Assembly: GCA_946623775.1 (NCBI GenBank)
Contig: CAMORJ010000003.1
Span: 1-46,079 of the forward strand
Source: an uncultured Bacillota bacterium
Lineage (GTDB): Bacteria > Bacillota_I > Bacilli_A > RFN20 > CAG-826
Length of the DNA: 46,079 nucleotides
Reading direction: 5' to 3'
Shown in pieces: positions 17,670-28,552 of this stretch. The stretch's first letter is position 1. Every line of letters begins with the position of its first letter. The notes beneath the pieces are model-generated. The model was not told where the DNA came from, did no database searches, and saw only the letters and a program-made list of their open reading frames with translations. A program made the position numbers and the translations under genes.

Positions 17670-18462
17670 ATTGGTTCGCGTTGATTCGGTCGCAGCCAAA
17701 GGTAAGAAAATAGAGATATCTTTTTCTAACGGCGAGAAGGTGCTCTGCAGCCCTGACTCCTATAGCGAGTTCCGCCTGTACGAAGGGAAAGAAGTCAACC
17801 GCATCGAATTCAATAAGATAAAAGATTACGTGCGAATGGAAGGCCTGTACGCGTATGCGCTGGGCTTGATTGGGAAGCGCATGCGCTCCAAAAAGGAAGT
17901 CCGCGATAAGTTGATCGCGAAGGGCGCCGATTTGGAGACGCACCGCAAAATCATCTTCCGCCTTGAGAAACAAGGGCTCTTAGACGACAAGGAATTCGCT
18001 TTCGCCTATAGCGAAGAAGCGAGTCAATATAAGCATCTAGGAAAGCTTGCAATCCTTGCAAAATTGAAAGAATTGGGCATTTCTGAAGACCTTTTGGCAA
18101 AATTGTCCTTCTCTGACAAAGTGGAATTGGATAATGCTTTGATTTGCCTTGAGACGCTTAATATGCGTTATCAGAGGTTCCCCGATAGGAGGAAGAGGCA
18201 AGCATGCCGGCTCGGTCTCCATAAGCAGGGATTCGAAGAGCATATCATTGAAGAGGCGATGTCCAGAGGATACCAAAAGCCCTCCGACAAAGAGGAAGGA
18301 AAGTCCTTGGATAAAGCCGTCGACAAAGCCATTGCTCACTATGCGCGCAAATACAGCGGCTATGAATTATATAAAAGGGTGCTCGGCTCTTTGGCCATGA
18401 AAGGGTATGATTATGACGATATCCGCAGCAAACTGGAGGAGAAGATAGATGTACATTCGTGA
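17647..18462 (+). CDS. recX: regulatory protein RecX
   Basis: ALGLIGKRMRSKKEVRDKL and RLEKQGLLDDKEFAFAYSEEAS repeats; GTG start at 17647. Confidence 0.82.
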   Translation: MSNEETGKLVRVDSVAAKGKKIEISFSNGEKVLCSPDSYSEFRLYEGKEVNRIEFNKIKDYVRMEGLYAYALGLIGKRMRSKKEVRDKLIAKGADLETHRKIIFRLEKQGLLDDKEFAFAYSEEASQYKHLGKLAILAKLKELGISEDLLAKLSFSDKVELDNALICLETLNMRYQRFPDRRKRQACRLGLHKQGFEEHIIEEAMSRGYQKPSDKEEGKSLDKAVDKAIAHYARKYSGYELYKRVLGSLAMKGYDYDDIRSKLEEKIDVHS

Positions 18463-19492
18463 ATTTGCCGATGGCGTGCGCGTGGAAGGGCAATTCCTCG
18501 TCGCAGATAGCAAGAAAGGCGTCAGCGCGGCCGGCAAGGCCTATTTGACCTTGACGCTTCAGGACTCCTCCGGCCAAATCGAAGCCAAGAAATGGGATTA
18601 CGAAGAGGGCGATGACGAAAGATACGCCAAAGGAATCATCGTCAATATCGATGGCATGGCAAACGCTTACAAGAACACCCTTCAGATTAAGGTTTTCTCC
18701 ATCTCCCCCGTGGTGTTGGAGAACATTGATTGGTCGCGTTTCGTCGCAAGCGCGCCAGTCGCTTTGCCTGTCCTAAAAGAGAAACTTAATGGATACGTGT
18801 CATCGATTTCGGATCCAGACGTGCGCTCTTTAGTGGAGGCGATGCTTGATTTGTTCGGCGAGAAATACCTGACCCATCCTGCTGCCGTCCGCAATCACCA
18901 CGATTATGTTTCCGGGCTTCTATATCATTCCATCACGATGGCGGACATGGCCGCCAAGGTTTGCCGCGTCTACCCCTCGCTGAACCGCGATATCATGATC
19001 GGCGGAGTCATTGTCCACGATATGGGAAAGACCATCGAATTGTCTGGGGCGAACGCGACGGCATTTACCCTAGAGGGCAAATTGCTTGGCCATATCGCAA
19101 TCGGCCAAGCAGAGCTTCGCGCCGTCGCGAAAAAACTCGGCATGTTCGAATTCGATTCGCTGCCGCCTGCAGAGCAGACGATTGAGCATCCGCTGTTCCG
19201 CAAAAAGGAAATCGCCATTACCTTTGAGCACATTATCCTCTCGCATCACTCCAAACCGGAATTCGGCTCTGCCGTCACGCCGCTGACCCGTGAGGCGCTT
19301 GTAATCGCCATGATCGATGATTTGGACGCAAAGATGATGATTCTCGACAAGGCGTTCCGCGACGTGCCTAAGGGCGGATCCAGCGCAAAGCTATTCAATA
19401 TGGATGACCGTTACTTCTATCTCCCGACCTACTCCAATGAGGGAGCCGTTGCCGGCACCAGCGTTGAAGAAGAGCAAGAAGACCTAAAATAA
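18449..19492 (+). CDS. yhaM: 3'-5' exoribonuclease YhaM family, OB-fold plus HD domain
   Basis: HHDYVSGLLYHSITMADMAAKV, VIVHDMGKTIEL HD motifs; N-terminal OB-like domain. Confidence 0.85.
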   Translation: MYIREFADGVRVEGQFLVADSKKGVSAAGKAYLTLTLQDSSGQIEAKKWDYEEGDDERYAKGIIVNIDGMANAYKNTLQIKVFSISPVVLENIDWSRFVASAPVALPVLKEKLNGYVSSISDPDVRSLVEAMLDLFGEKYLTHPAAVRNHHDYVSGLLYHSITMADMAAKVCRVYPSLNRDIMIGGVIVHDMGKTIELSGANATAFTLEGKLLGHIAIGQAELRAVAKKLGMFEFDSLPPAEQTIEHPLFRKKEIAITFEHIILSHHSKPEFGSAVTPLTREALVIAMIDDLDAKMMILDKAFRDVPKGGSSAKLFNMDDRYFYLPTYSNEGAVAGTSVEEEQEDLK

Positions 19493-19502
19493 AAACCAAT
19501 CG

Positions 19503-19542
19503 AAAAAAGGAGCGACTTCGCATACATGGGTCGCTCCTTTTT
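19503..19542. terminator. intrinsic terminator between yhaM and HIT gene
   Basis: AAAAAAGGAGCGAC...GTCGCTCCTTTTT. Confidence 0.8.
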
Positions 19543-19555
19543 CGATTGTATTGGC

Positions 19556-19975
19556 TTATAGTGATTCCTTGATTTGGTCCGCGAGGTCATGCAGTTCAAG
19601 CATGTTGACTTTTTGGGATTGCATCTCGATGCGGAAGCCGCCTTGGGCATCTAAGTACCTGGGGATGACGTGAACATGGAAGTGGGGGACGCTTTGTCCT
19701 GCCGCTTCTCCGACGTTGGAGAGGATGTTGACGCCGTCGGCGCCTAATTCCCTCATCATCGCCTGGCCGAGCTTCTGAGCGACGTTCATGACCTTGCCCA
19801 TTAATTCCGCTGGGCAGGCGAGGAAATCGCCGTAGTGCTTCTTCGGCATGACCAGAGTGTGGCCCCTGGTCGTCTGCGAGATGTCTAATATCGCAATGAC
19901 GTCCTGGTCTTCGTAAACGATGTTGCTTTGGATTTCTCCGTCGATGATTCTGCAGAAGATGTCTTTTTCTTCCAT
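19556..19975 (-). CDS. HIT family protein
   Basis: DIFCRIIDGEI start, GHTLVMPKKHYGDFLA, SVPHFHVHVIPR histidine triad. Confidence 0.92.
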   Translation of the reverse strand: MEEKDIFCRIIDGEIQSNIVYEDQDVIAILDISQTTRGHTLVMPKKHYGDFLACPAELMGKVMNVAQKLGQAMMRELGADGVNILSNVGEAAGQSVPHFHVHVIPRYLDAQGGFRIEMQSQKVNMLELHDLADQIKESL

Positions 19976-20047
19976 GTCTAGGCCTCCATATATAAATAAG
20001 ATAAAAGGGCATGGCTTTCGCCGTGCCCTTATTATAGCGCTTTTCGA

Positions 20048-21646
20048 TTACTCGAAGAGATCGGGGAAGGTCTCGACGAAGTAGTCATAGACGGCTTTGT
20101 CGTGGAACTTCATGGCCATCTCTTCAACGTAATGCTGCTTAGCGGCCTTCTTATACGACTCGGTGGAAGAGAGCAAGCTCGCGACATTGAGGACGATGTC
20201 CCTTTGATAGGCATAGTCACGGGTATGGGCGGCATTGGTGCCCTCAACCATGTTCTGGTAAGCCTGAGGCGCATTCTCTTCGTCGATGAGCTTAGGAGCC
20301 TTGACGGCTTCGTCGACCCTGACGAGGTAGCTGGTGCCGGAATCCTTGTCATAGATGGCATAAGGATAGGCTTCGCCGTTAGGATACTTCTCAGGAACCA
20401 TGTAGTAGTTGCCCTGGACATACCAGCCGAAGGAGCCAGCACCGATGGTGGAGTCGACTTCGTTGGCGACCGTCATCTTGAAGACGCGGTTCTTGATGGA
20501 GGAAGGAAGCCCATCGAGTCCAGAGGAGGTGTACCAGCCATCGTGGACCTTGTTGGTCGCTTTGAGCTGGCGCTTCTCGAGTTCAAGCCCAACTTCCTTG
20601 GTGTAGGCGTTGGAATTGGTGAAATCGTGGGAGGTGCCGTTGATGTTGCGGTCTTCGGAGATTTCCGAATAGTCCAACAAGAGTTTGCCATAGGCGGTCT
20701 CATCGTAAGCGGAGGTGACGGCGTTCAATGTGAAGCCGGCGTTGCTGTAGATGTTCGCGGCAAGGGTCTCCCAATTGGCATCGGTGAAGTCCCAATAGCC
20801 ATTGTAGAGGGCGTTGAGGTAACGGAAGTCGCGATATTTCGGATCGACCGCATCATCCGCCAAAACGAGTTCGCAATAGGCGCGGACAAGCTTCTGGGTG
20901 GCAGCTTCCTTCTCGAGGTCGGGAAGGGCGATGTAACTGACCTTGCGAGCATAGCTCCTGCCGAGGGCGCCGTAGTTCTTCTCGAGCAAGTACTGCTCGG
21001 TGAGGGCGGTGCGATAGAGCTCGGGGAGAAGCGCGCGTTTGATGTAATCCTTGTAGGTGACGAGGAAGTCGGTGAAGTATTCTTCAACGTCTTCTTTGTC
21101 TTTCATCGCGTCGAGCTGGACCTCTTTGAAGTTGGTTCCGGCGGGAAGCTCTTCTAAGGCATAGAGCTCATTGATCTGGGCTTTGTAGAACTTCTCTTCG
21201 AGGAAGACGGAACGCTTCTGATAGGAGGAGTTGCTGACGAAGGACCAGAAGGACTCTTTGATGGAGTTGAGATAGCGGTTGTAGAGGGCCTTGACGTTGT
21301 CTTTGCCTTTGTCGCCGGTGCCGTAGATGGAGTGGGCGGCAAGGAAGGCATCCATCTTGGAAGCGTCTTCGACGGCTTCGCGGAGCTCATAGAATTCGCC
21401 GAAGAGGCTTTGGGAATAGAGCTCAAGGATGTTGTTGAGGACTTTCTCGGAATTGGAGTTGCTGGAGCTGACCAACGCGTCGTAGATCTCGGAAAGCTTG
21501 TTGTTGGGGATGGTCTGATCGACTTTGATGATGGGAGCGTTCTGCTCGGCTTCGGAGAGTTTGGCTTCGATGTCGTCGCAGGATGCAAGCATCACGGTCG
21601 AGGCCGCGAGGATGGTCGCGACCAATTTCTTCATTTTATTTGCCAT
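20048..21646 (-). CDS. large hypothetical lipoprotein
   Basis: Signal peptide and lipobox MKKLVATILAASTVMLASC; overlaps the 3' end of the upstream lipoprotein gene. Confidence 0.7.
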   Translation of the reverse strand: MANKMKKLVATILAASTVMLASCDDIEAKLSEAEQNAPIIKVDQTIPNNKLSEIYDALVSSSNSNSEKVLNNILELYSQSLFGEFYELREAVEDASKMDAFLAAHSIYGTGDKGKDNVKALYNRYLNSIKESFWSFVSNSSYQKRSVFLEEKFYKAQINELYALEELPAGTNFKEVQLDAMKDKEDVEEYFTDFLVTYKDYIKRALLPELYRTALTEQYLLEKNYGALGRSYARKVSYIALPDLEKEAATQKLVRAYCELVLADDAVDPKYRDFRYLNALYNGYWDFTDANWETLAANIYSNAGFTLNAVTSAYDETAYGKLLLDYSEISEDRNINGTSHDFTNSNAYTKEVGLELEKRQLKATNKVHDGWYTSSGLDGLPSSIKNRVFKMTVANEVDSTIGAGSFGWYVQGNYYMVPEKYPNGEAYPYAIYDKDSGTSYLVRVDEAVKAPKLIDEENAPQAYQNMVEGTNAAHTRDYAYQRDIVLNVASLLSSTESYKKAAKQHYVEEMAMKFHDKAVYDYFVETFPDLFE

Positions 21647-23756
21647 TGGAGCAAGCGCCTCCTTTCGCCCAGTCGCCGGCACCAGTCTTAGCGCTGTTGG
21701 AGCCGTAGTTGATCGCGCAGGTTTCGGAGATGAGACGCTGAGTTCCGTTGTCATTCATCTTCCTGGCGGAATCTTGCTGAGCCAAGTATTCAGCATAGTT
21801 GGTCCAGTCTTCATCGAATTTCTCGACAAAGTCATTGAAGGATTTGACCCTGCGGGTGGCGATGTAGCTGGTGATCAATTTGCCGAGCCCTTCATCGTTG
21901 AAGGTGATGTTGCCGGCGTTGATGAGCTCTTCGAACTTATAGAAGTCGAGGACGTCGGACCAGTTGTCCCTCACTTTGGAGGTGACGCTGGAAGCCTGGG
22001 ACTCATACGCCGAGTTGGTGGAAGAGACCAAGGTGTTGACGAAGGTGGTCTTCGCGACGGGTTTGCCGCCCTCTTCATAATAAGGATAATACTGGGCCTC
22101 GTTGTGGCTTGCGATGTTGTCGGCGGACGGAAGTTTGCCCGGGGTGAGCATCGTGTAGTATTCGGAGAGCGAGGTCACGTCGGAATTCTTCTTGCCGGCT
22201 TCATAGTTGGCTTTGGAGATCTGGCTGACCTTGTGGGTGGTCTCATCGTATTCGGTGCCGAATTCGGAAAGGGCAGAGCGATCGACGACGATGAAGTGCA
22301 TGCCTTCATAGGAACCGGAAGCGCCAGCGCGAACCGCCAAGACGATCTGACCCTTGTCGTTGGTCAAGACGTTGTTGGCGAAGCCGGGGAGAATCGCGGT
22401 GGTATCGACGGAGAAGCCGGGGAGGGCGGCGTAATCGGCATTCAAAGTTCCAGCGGTGATTGCCTGGCCGTCAGTTCCGACTTCAGTGGCCTTATAGGCG
22501 GCGTAATCGGCGGCACCCGGGTTAAGGGTCAAGCCGTCAGCGCTGATATAGGCGTTGGTGTCGATGCTGTTCGGAGTGATGACCGCGATCTGGTGGTTGT
22601 TGAAGTATTTGTTGAACAACACGTTGCGCGGATAGAAGTGATTGTCGTTGTTGTTGACCTGATAGCCGAGGTCGGGGTCGCGGGCGATGGCGCTTGCACC
22701 CATGGCGACGAAAGCGCCGTAGGGGATGGAACCGATGCCGCGGTTGACAAACGCATCTTTGACCAGGGAGCCATCGATGAGCTCGGCATCGTCGGAAGGA
22801 AGCAGCAAGTCACGCGGAGTGGTGGTGTCGCCGTCCATATCGTCGATGTTCGCGCCGGCATAATCATTGGGCTCTTGGTTGTAAAGAGCGTCAAAGGCAT
22901 AAACGCCGAGTTTGAATTCGGGAACAAAGCCGGTGTCCTTGTCCATGATGCCGAGGTCGCCGTAGTTGGCAGCGGAGCCGGTGTCTTCCGAGAAGACTTG
23001 GGCGATGGAGCCAAAGGTGAGACGCTGGGCGGAGACGCCTAAGCCAGTGACCGAGGTGTTCTCGACGCCGGCGATTTCTTTGACGACGTCAGAGAGCTTG
23101 CGGGATTCCGCTTCGGAAATGGTGGCCTGGGTGTGCTCGTTTGCACCGGCGCTGGCGAATTTCACAAGGATGTGCGAGACGTGATAGGGCATCTTGTCTT
23201 GCAAGTATCCTTTGGTGATCGGGCCATAGGTCTCGATGAGGTCGTCGGTGGCAAGTGCGGCCCACTTTTCGCCGTCCCTGACCCTGTTGAGCTCTTCCTG
23301 GGTGAAGTACTTCTTGTCGTAGTAGTCCTTTTCGACTTCGAAGAGCTTCTTGTCGAGCAATTCGTCGACGTTATCGACGCCTTCGCTGGAAAGCAGTTTC
23401 TCGAACTCTTCCTGATAGGTGGTTCCATTGCTTTCAGCATTCTTGCTTGCAGTCTCTTTGATGCTGTTGACCTTGTTGAGCGCCTCTTGCTTTAGAGTCG
23501 GAAGCTGTTCGCTGTGGGACTCGAAGTATTGGCGGATCAAGAGTTCCTGCACTTTGCTAAATGCGGTGCTGGCGGCGCTGGTGCCGGTCAAATAGCTGCC
23601 GAAGATGTCTTTGGCAGTATATTCATGGGATTTACCGGCTGCGTCCGTATAAGTCAGCACCACGCCCTCTTTTGCCGTGACTTCGCCGCACGCTGCGATC
23701 GCTGGAATCGCTATCAATGCGGTCACGACGCCGAGGGTGAGTTTCGATTTTTTCAT
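21636..23756 (-). CDS. PrsA-like parvulin-domain lipoprotein (extended)
   Basis: Lipobox IPAIAAC; parvulin motif YHVSHILVKF and RLTFGSIAQVFSEDTGSAANYGDLGIMDKDTGFVPEF; 706 aa. Confidence 0.7.
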   Translation of the reverse strand: MKKSKLTLGVVTALIAIPAIAACGEVTAKEGVVLTYTDAAGKSHEYTAKDIFGSYLTGTSAASTAFSKVQELLIRQYFESHSEQLPTLKQEALNKVNSIKETASKNAESNGTTYQEEFEKLLSSEGVDNVDELLDKKLFEVEKDYYDKKYFTQEELNRVRDGEKWAALATDDLIETYGPITKGYLQDKMPYHVSHILVKFASAGANEHTQATISEAESRKLSDVVKEIAGVENTSVTGLGVSAQRLTFGSIAQVFSEDTGSAANYGDLGIMDKDTGFVPEFKLGVYAFDALYNQEPNDYAGANIDDMDGDTTTPRDLLLPSDDAELIDGSLVKDAFVNRGIGSIPYGAFVAMGASAIARDPDLGYQVNNNDNHFYPRNVLFNKYFNNHQIAVITPNSIDTNAYISADGLTLNPGAADYAAYKATEVGTDGQAITAGTLNADYAALPGFSVDTTAILPGFANNVLTNDKGQIVLAVRAGASGSYEGMHFIVVDRSALSEFGTEYDETTHKVSQISKANYEAGKKNSDVTSLSEYYTMLTPGKLPSADNIASHNEAQYYPYYEEGGKPVAKTTFVNTLVSSTNSAYESQASSVTSKVRDNWSDVLDFYKFEELINAGNITFNDEGLGKLITSYIATRRVKSFNDFVEKFDEDWTNYAEYLAQQDSARKMNDNGTQRLISETCAINYGSNSAKTGAGDWAKGGACSNGK

Positions 23757-23978
23757 ACTGGACTCGTTCCTCCTTCGTCTGAACGTAGCGTGATAATCTT
23801 AGCTATTAACAATACTTGTTACAAGAGAAAAATCTTCGTTTTTATTAACTTTTGGGTCGAAAGCGTTCATTTCCTCTACAAAGATAAATCTTTGGCGTGC
23901 TCAAAATTGCTTATCACTTTTGTTGTGCGGCGGAAATGAGATGTCTAGAATATTTAAGCCTTTGGAAAGGAAGCGTCT

Positions 23979-24809
23979 ATGTCGAGTCTAAAAATCAAGA
24001 ACTTACACGTATCGGCCGGTAGCAAGGAAATCCTCCGCGGTGTCGATCTGGAATTGCATGAAGGGGAGACCCTCGCATTGCTTGGTCCTAATGGCCATGG
24101 CAAATCCACATTGCTTGCCGCCATCATGGGAAATCCCGCTTTCACCGTGACCGAAGGCTCCGTCTTCCTCGACGATGTTGACGTATTGTCCCTTTCCGTT
24201 GATGAGCGTTCTAAGGCAGGCCTATTCCTTGCCATGCAGAATCCCGCCGAGATCCCCGGCGTCAATTCCGCCGACTTCCTGAAGATGGCGATGAACGCCC
24301 GCAGGGAGACCCCGATGAAGCTTTTCGAGTTCTATGGCAAACTCCAGAAAGCGTACAAGGAGATGAACATCCCCTTCGAGATGAGCAACCGCAACCTCAA
24401 CGAAGGTTTCTCCGGCGGCGAGAAGAAGAAAAACGAAATCCTGCAGCTCAAATTGCTCAACCCGACCTTTGCGATGCTTGATGAAATCGATTCCGGCTTA
24501 GACGTGGATGCGATTCAGGTCGTCGCCTCCGCCATCCGCGAGGAGCAGGAGAAGGGTCTTGGCTTCCTGGTCATCAGCCATTACGCCAGGCTATACGAAT
24601 TGATTAACCCAACCAGGGCGGCCGTCATGGTCAACGGGCGCATCGCCGTGGCTGGCGGTCCCGAAATCATTGGCCGAATCGACAAGAACGGTTACGAATG
24701 GATCAAGACCGAGCTTGGCATCGAAATCGAGAAGCCGGTAGAGGAAGGTCCAATGAATCAAGTGAGCATCGGCGCCTGCGCCACAAGGGTTGGCTTGGAA
24801 GGAAAATAA
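23979..24809 (+). CDS. sufC: Fe-S cluster assembly ATPase SufC
   Basis: LLGPNGHGKSTLLAAIMGNP, SGGEKKKNEILQL, DEIDSGLDVDA. Confidence 0.95.
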   Translation: MSSLKIKNLHVSAGSKEILRGVDLELHEGETLALLGPNGHGKSTLLAAIMGNPAFTVTEGSVFLDDVDVLSLSVDERSKAGLFLAMQNPAEIPGVNSADFLKMAMNARRETPMKLFEFYGKLQKAYKEMNIPFEMSNRNLNEGFSGGEKKKNEILQLKLLNPTFAMLDEIDSGLDVDAIQVVASAIREEQEKGLGFLVISHYARLYELINPTRAAVMVNGRIAVAGGPEIIGRIDKNGYEWIKTELGIEIEKPVEEGPMNQVSIGACATRVGLEGK

Positions 24810-24810
24810 G

Positions 24811-25485
24811 ATGATCCTTTCGCTTGTCGATAACGAAATCAAAGACCTCGAATTGGAGGTTAAAGAAGGGGAGCATTTAGACCTTAACATGGTCTGCTTC
24901 CAATCCTTTAAACCCTGCAAAATCGTGGTTAAAGTCCGCGAAAACGGCGTTTTTAGCGGCGCCTTTGCCGACCTTTGCAATTGGTCGGGAAAGGTCGTTG
25001 TGACCGTTGATTTGGAAGAAGGCGCATCAGCTTATTGGCGCGCTGCGTCCATCGCTTCCGGAACCGATAAGAAGGTATTCGATACCTCCGTTTTCCACCT
25101 CGCTCCCCATTCCACCGCCATGATGGCCAACTATGGCATCACCCGCGATGAAAGCCGTTTGAATTTTGCCGGCACAAGCGAAATCCGCAAATTCGCGAAA
25201 GGCGCATCGACTAGGCAAGAAGCGAGAATCATTATTTTTGATCCGAAGAGCGACGGCACTTGCTCGCCCTGCTTGAACATCGACGAAAATGATGTTGTCG
25301 CGTCTCATAGCGCTTCCTGCGGCAAGTTGAGCGAAGACCATTTGTTCTATTTGCTATCTCGCGGTTTGTCTTTGGCCGAGGCCAGAAGGCTTCTGACTCT
25401 TGGTTATTTGAAACCCGTTGTGAACTATTTTGCCGATGAAGCCCTCCGTCAAAGGGTTGATCAAGCTATCGAGGAGGGCGTATGA
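24811..25485 (+). CDS. sufD: SufD-like Fe-S assembly scaffold protein
   Basis: C-terminal SEDHLFYLLSRGLSLAEARRLLTLGYLKPVV; position between sufC and sufS. Confidence 0.88.
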   Translation: MILSLVDNEIKDLELEVKEGEHLDLNMVCFQSFKPCKIVVKVRENGVFSGAFADLCNWSGKVVVTVDLEEGASAYWRAASIASGTDKKVFDTSVFHLAPHSTAMMANYGITRDESRLNFAGTSEIRKFAKGASTRQEARIIIFDPKSDGTCSPCLNIDENDVVASHSASCGKLSEDHLFYLLSRGLSLAEARRLLTLGYLKPVVNYFADEALRQRVDQAIEEGV

Positions 25486-26720
25486 GCATTGATGTGAAGA
25501 AGATCCGCGCCGATTTCCCGATGTTCAGAAACGGCATAAAAATGCAAGGCCACGACCTTGTTTTTCTAGACAACGCATCGACTACTTTCAAGCCTGACAG
25601 CGTTCTGGAAGCAGTCACTTCCTATTACACGAATAGGACGAGCAACTCCCATCGCGGCGACTATGACCTTTGCTATGACATGGACGTCGCCGTCTTGTCG
25701 GCCAGAAAGACGATTGCCTCTTTCCTCAATTCCGACTGGAAGGAAATCGTCTTTACCTCGGGCGCCACGGCCTCTCTTAATTTGGTGGCTTTCGGCTATG
25801 CGGCAAAATACCTTGGGCCGAATGATGAAATCCTGTTGACCCAAGCCGAGCATGCATCCAACGTTTTGCCTTGGTATAAAGTCGCTGAAATGACGGGGTG
25901 CAAAATCAATTTCATCCCGCTTGACGAACAGGGTAGATTGACCGTCGAAAACCTCAAAAACACACTCACGCCCTCAACGAAATTGGTTTGCGTGGCTCAC
26001 GTAACCAACGTTTTGGGATATCTTGCTCCGGTGAAGGAATTGGCTAAGGCGTGCCATGAAAATGGAACGCTTTTGTGCGTCGACGGCGCTCAATCCGTGC
26101 CTCATTGCGCAACCGATGTCCGCGATTTGGATTGCGACTTCCTCGCCTTCTCCGGCCATAAGCTCTGCGGTCCGACCGGAATCGGCGTTTTGTATGGCAA
26201 ATTCGAGTTGCTCAGCAAAATGGAACCGTTCATGACGGGCGGCGGAATGAATGCGAAGTTCGATATGTGCGGAGACGTGAATTATCTTGAGCCGCCTCTT
26301 CGCTTCGAAGCCGGGACCCAAAACCTTGAAGGCATATTGGGCCTTGAGGCCGCGGTTCGCTATGTGCAAAGCGTTGGCATGGACAACATTGCCGAGCATG
26401 AGCGCGCTCTGAAGAAATACGCGGTCGAGAAGCTGGCCGCGACAAAGAAAGTCACCATTTACAATGCCGAATCCGAAGCCGGCATCGTGACGTTCAATGT
26501 CGATGGCGTGTTTGCCCAAGACGCCGCTACATATTTGAATTCGCGCGGCATTGCCTGCAGGTCTGGCCAGCATTGCGCCAAAATCCTGAATGACTTTTTG
26601 AAAACCGTCGCCACGGTCCGCGCATCTTTCTATTTTTATACCTCATACGAAGACATCGACGCCTTGGTCGAAGCTGTTACCCACTGCAAGGAGGAATTCC
26701 TGAATGCCTATTTCAATTGA
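25482..26720 (+). CDS. sufS: cysteine desulfurase SufS
   Basis: VFLDNASTTFKPDSVL, GATASLNLVA, DFLAFSGHKLCGPTGIGVLYG, RSGQHCA. Confidence 0.95.
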   Translation: MSIDVKKIRADFPMFRNGIKMQGHDLVFLDNASTTFKPDSVLEAVTSYYTNRTSNSHRGDYDLCYDMDVAVLSARKTIASFLNSDWKEIVFTSGATASLNLVAFGYAAKYLGPNDEILLTQAEHASNVLPWYKVAEMTGCKINFIPLDEQGRLTVENLKNTLTPSTKLVCVAHVTNVLGYLAPVKELAKACHENGTLLCVDGAQSVPHCATDVRDLDCDFLAFSGHKLCGPTGIGVLYGKFELLSKMEPFMTGGGMNAKFDMCGDVNYLEPPLRFEAGTQNLEGILGLEAAVRYVQSVGMDNIAEHERALKKYAVEKLAATKKVTIYNAESEAGIVTFNVDGVFAQDAATYLNSRGIACRSGQHCAKILNDFLKTVATVRASFYFYTSYEDIDALVEAVTHCKEEFLNAYFN

Positions 26721-27156
26721 ACTGACTCCGGATATCATGCGTGAGATAATCCTCGATCACGCCTCCTCCCCCCGTCACAAAATCGTTCCATCGGAGGAAG
26801 GTTATCTTTCAATGCATTCCTCTTCCGTCAATTGCATCGATGACATCGACGTTTATCTTAAAGAAGACGGAAGCGGCTTCATTTCTGATGCGAGGTGGGA
26901 AGGAACGGCCTGCACGATTTCCACAGCGTCCACCGATATCCTCTGCGACTTGCTCATCGGCAAGAAAAAAGAGGATGCCCTGTACATGATTGAGCAGTAC
27001 ACCAAAATGCTGCACGAAGAAGAGTACGACGCTTCTGTACTAGAAGAAGCGCTCGCCTTCATGAACACATCGAAACAGGCCGCCCGCATCCATTGCGCGA
27101 CCATCGGCTGGGACGCCGTTTCCGAATTGCTCAAGGAGCATCACCATGAGTCTTGA
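26704..27156 (+). CDS. sufU: SufU-like Fe-S assembly protein
   Basis: [32 protein letters not shown] with three conserved Cys. Confidence 0.85.
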   Translation: MPISIELTPDIMREIILDHASSPRHKIVPSEEGYLSMHSSSVNCIDDIDVYLKEDGSGFISDARWEGTACTISTASTDILCDLLIGKKKEDALYMIEQYTKMLHEEEYDASVLEEALAFMNTSKQAARIHCATIGWDAVSELLKEHHHES

Positions 27157-28552
27157 AGATCAAAAGGAACTTTTAGAAGGCGAATACCAGTATGGCTTCA
27201 GGGATGAAGACGTCTCTATTTTCTCCACGGGCAAAGGCTTGACCGAAGAAGTGGTGCGCGAGATCTCCAAAGCCAAGGGCGAGCCTGAGTGGATGCTTGA
27301 ATTCCGTTTGAAGGCATTCCGTATTTTCCAAGCGATGCCCATGCCGAAATTCGGCCCGAGCCTCGACTTCATGGACTTTGATTCCTATACGTATTTCACC
27401 CGCGTCGCTTCCAATGAGGAAACCTCGTGGGACGACGTTCCTGAAGCGGTCAAAAACACTTTCCAAAAACTCGGTATTCCTGAAGCCGAGCAGAAATTCT
27501 TGGCTGGCGTCTCCACCCAATATGAGTCTGAGGTCGTTTACCACAACATGCTCGAGGAGGTGCGCGAGAAGGGCGTTATCTTCTTGTCCACAGATATGGG
27601 TTTGAAGTTATTCCCCGAAATCTTCAAAAAATATTTCGCGACCGTCATCCCCATCGCGGATAGCAAGTTCTCCGCTTTGAATTCCGCTTGCTGGAGCGGC
27701 GGCTCGTTCATTTACGTTCCGAAAGGCGTCAAATTGGAAAAGCCCCTCCAGTCTTATTTCCGCATCAACAATGAGAAGACGGGGCAATTCGAACGCACCC
27801 TCATCATCGCCGATGAAGGAGCGGACATCCATTACGTAGAAGGATGCACGGCCCCCATATATTCCAAAGAATCATTGCATGTCGGCGTCGTCGAAATCAT
27901 CGTCGAAAAAGGCGCCCATGTCAGGTATACGACCATTCAAAACTGGTCCAACAACATTTTGAATCTTGTCACCCAGCGTTCGCGCGTTGAGGAAGATGGC
28001 TTCATGGAATGGGTCGACGGCAACATCGGCTCCATGATGACGATGAAATACCCTGCTTGCGTTTTGAATGGCGACAGGGCCCGCGGATCGACGATTTCGA
28101 TTGCCGTCGGCGGCAAAGGGCAATACCAAGACGCTGGCGCGAGGATGATTCACGTCGGAAAGAACACATCATCCACCATTATCTCGAAATCCATCGTTCA
28201 TGGCGGAGGCGTCGCCAATTACCGTGGCACCGTTCGTTTTATGCCCAACGCCACCGGTTCCAAATCCCATGTTGAGTGCGACACGTTGATTCTTGATGAG
28301 GAATCCCGTTCCGACACCATCCCGAACAACCAAACCAAAAACAACGATTCCTATATCGAACACGAAGCAACCGTATCCAAAATCAGCGAAGAGCAACTCT
28401 TCTACCTTATGAGCCGCGGCCTCACCAAAGAACAGGCGACCCAAATGATCGTCATGGGCTTCATTGAACCGTTCTCCAAAGAACTTCCAATGGAATATGC
28501 CGTTGAACTCAACCGCCTCATCAAAATGGACATGGAAGGTTCGGTCGGATGA
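27146..28552 (+). CDS. sufB: Fe-S cluster assembly protein SufB
   Basis: [65 protein letters not shown]. Confidence 0.95.
   Translation: MSLEDQKELLEGEYQYGFRDEDVSIFSTGKGLTEEVVREISKAKGEPEWMLEFRLKAFRIFQAMPMPKFGPSLDFMDFDSYTYFTRVASNEETSWDDVPEAVKNTFQKLGIPEAEQKFLAGVSTQYESEVVYHNMLEEVREKGVIFLSTDMGLKLFPEIFKKYFATVIPIADSKFSALNSACWSGGSFIYVPKGVKLEKPLQSYFRINNEKTGQFERTLIIADEGADIHYVEGCTAPIYSKESLHVGVVEIIVEKGAHVRYTTIQNWSNNILNLVTQRSRVEEDGFMEWVDGNIGSMMTMKYPACVLNGDRARGSTISIAVGGKGQYQDAGARMIHVGKNTSSTIISKSIVHGGGVANYRGTVRFMPNATGSKSHVECDTLILDEESRSDTIPNNQTKNNDSYIEHEATVSKISEEQLFYLMSRGLTKEQATQMIVMGFIEPFSKELPMEYAVELNRLIKMDMEGSVG

Noticed and set aside
20102-23042. Long plus-strand ORFs (351 aa and 505 aa) opposite the two lipoprotein genes
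   Set aside because: Low-complexity V/G/D-rich translations typical of the reverse complement of codon-biased genes; the minus-strand frames have signal peptides, lipoboxes and a parvulin motif.
26704-27156. SufU as an unusual variant because the CGD motif reads CID
   Set aside because: The three Cys ligand positions and Asp are retained; this looks like ordinary divergence.
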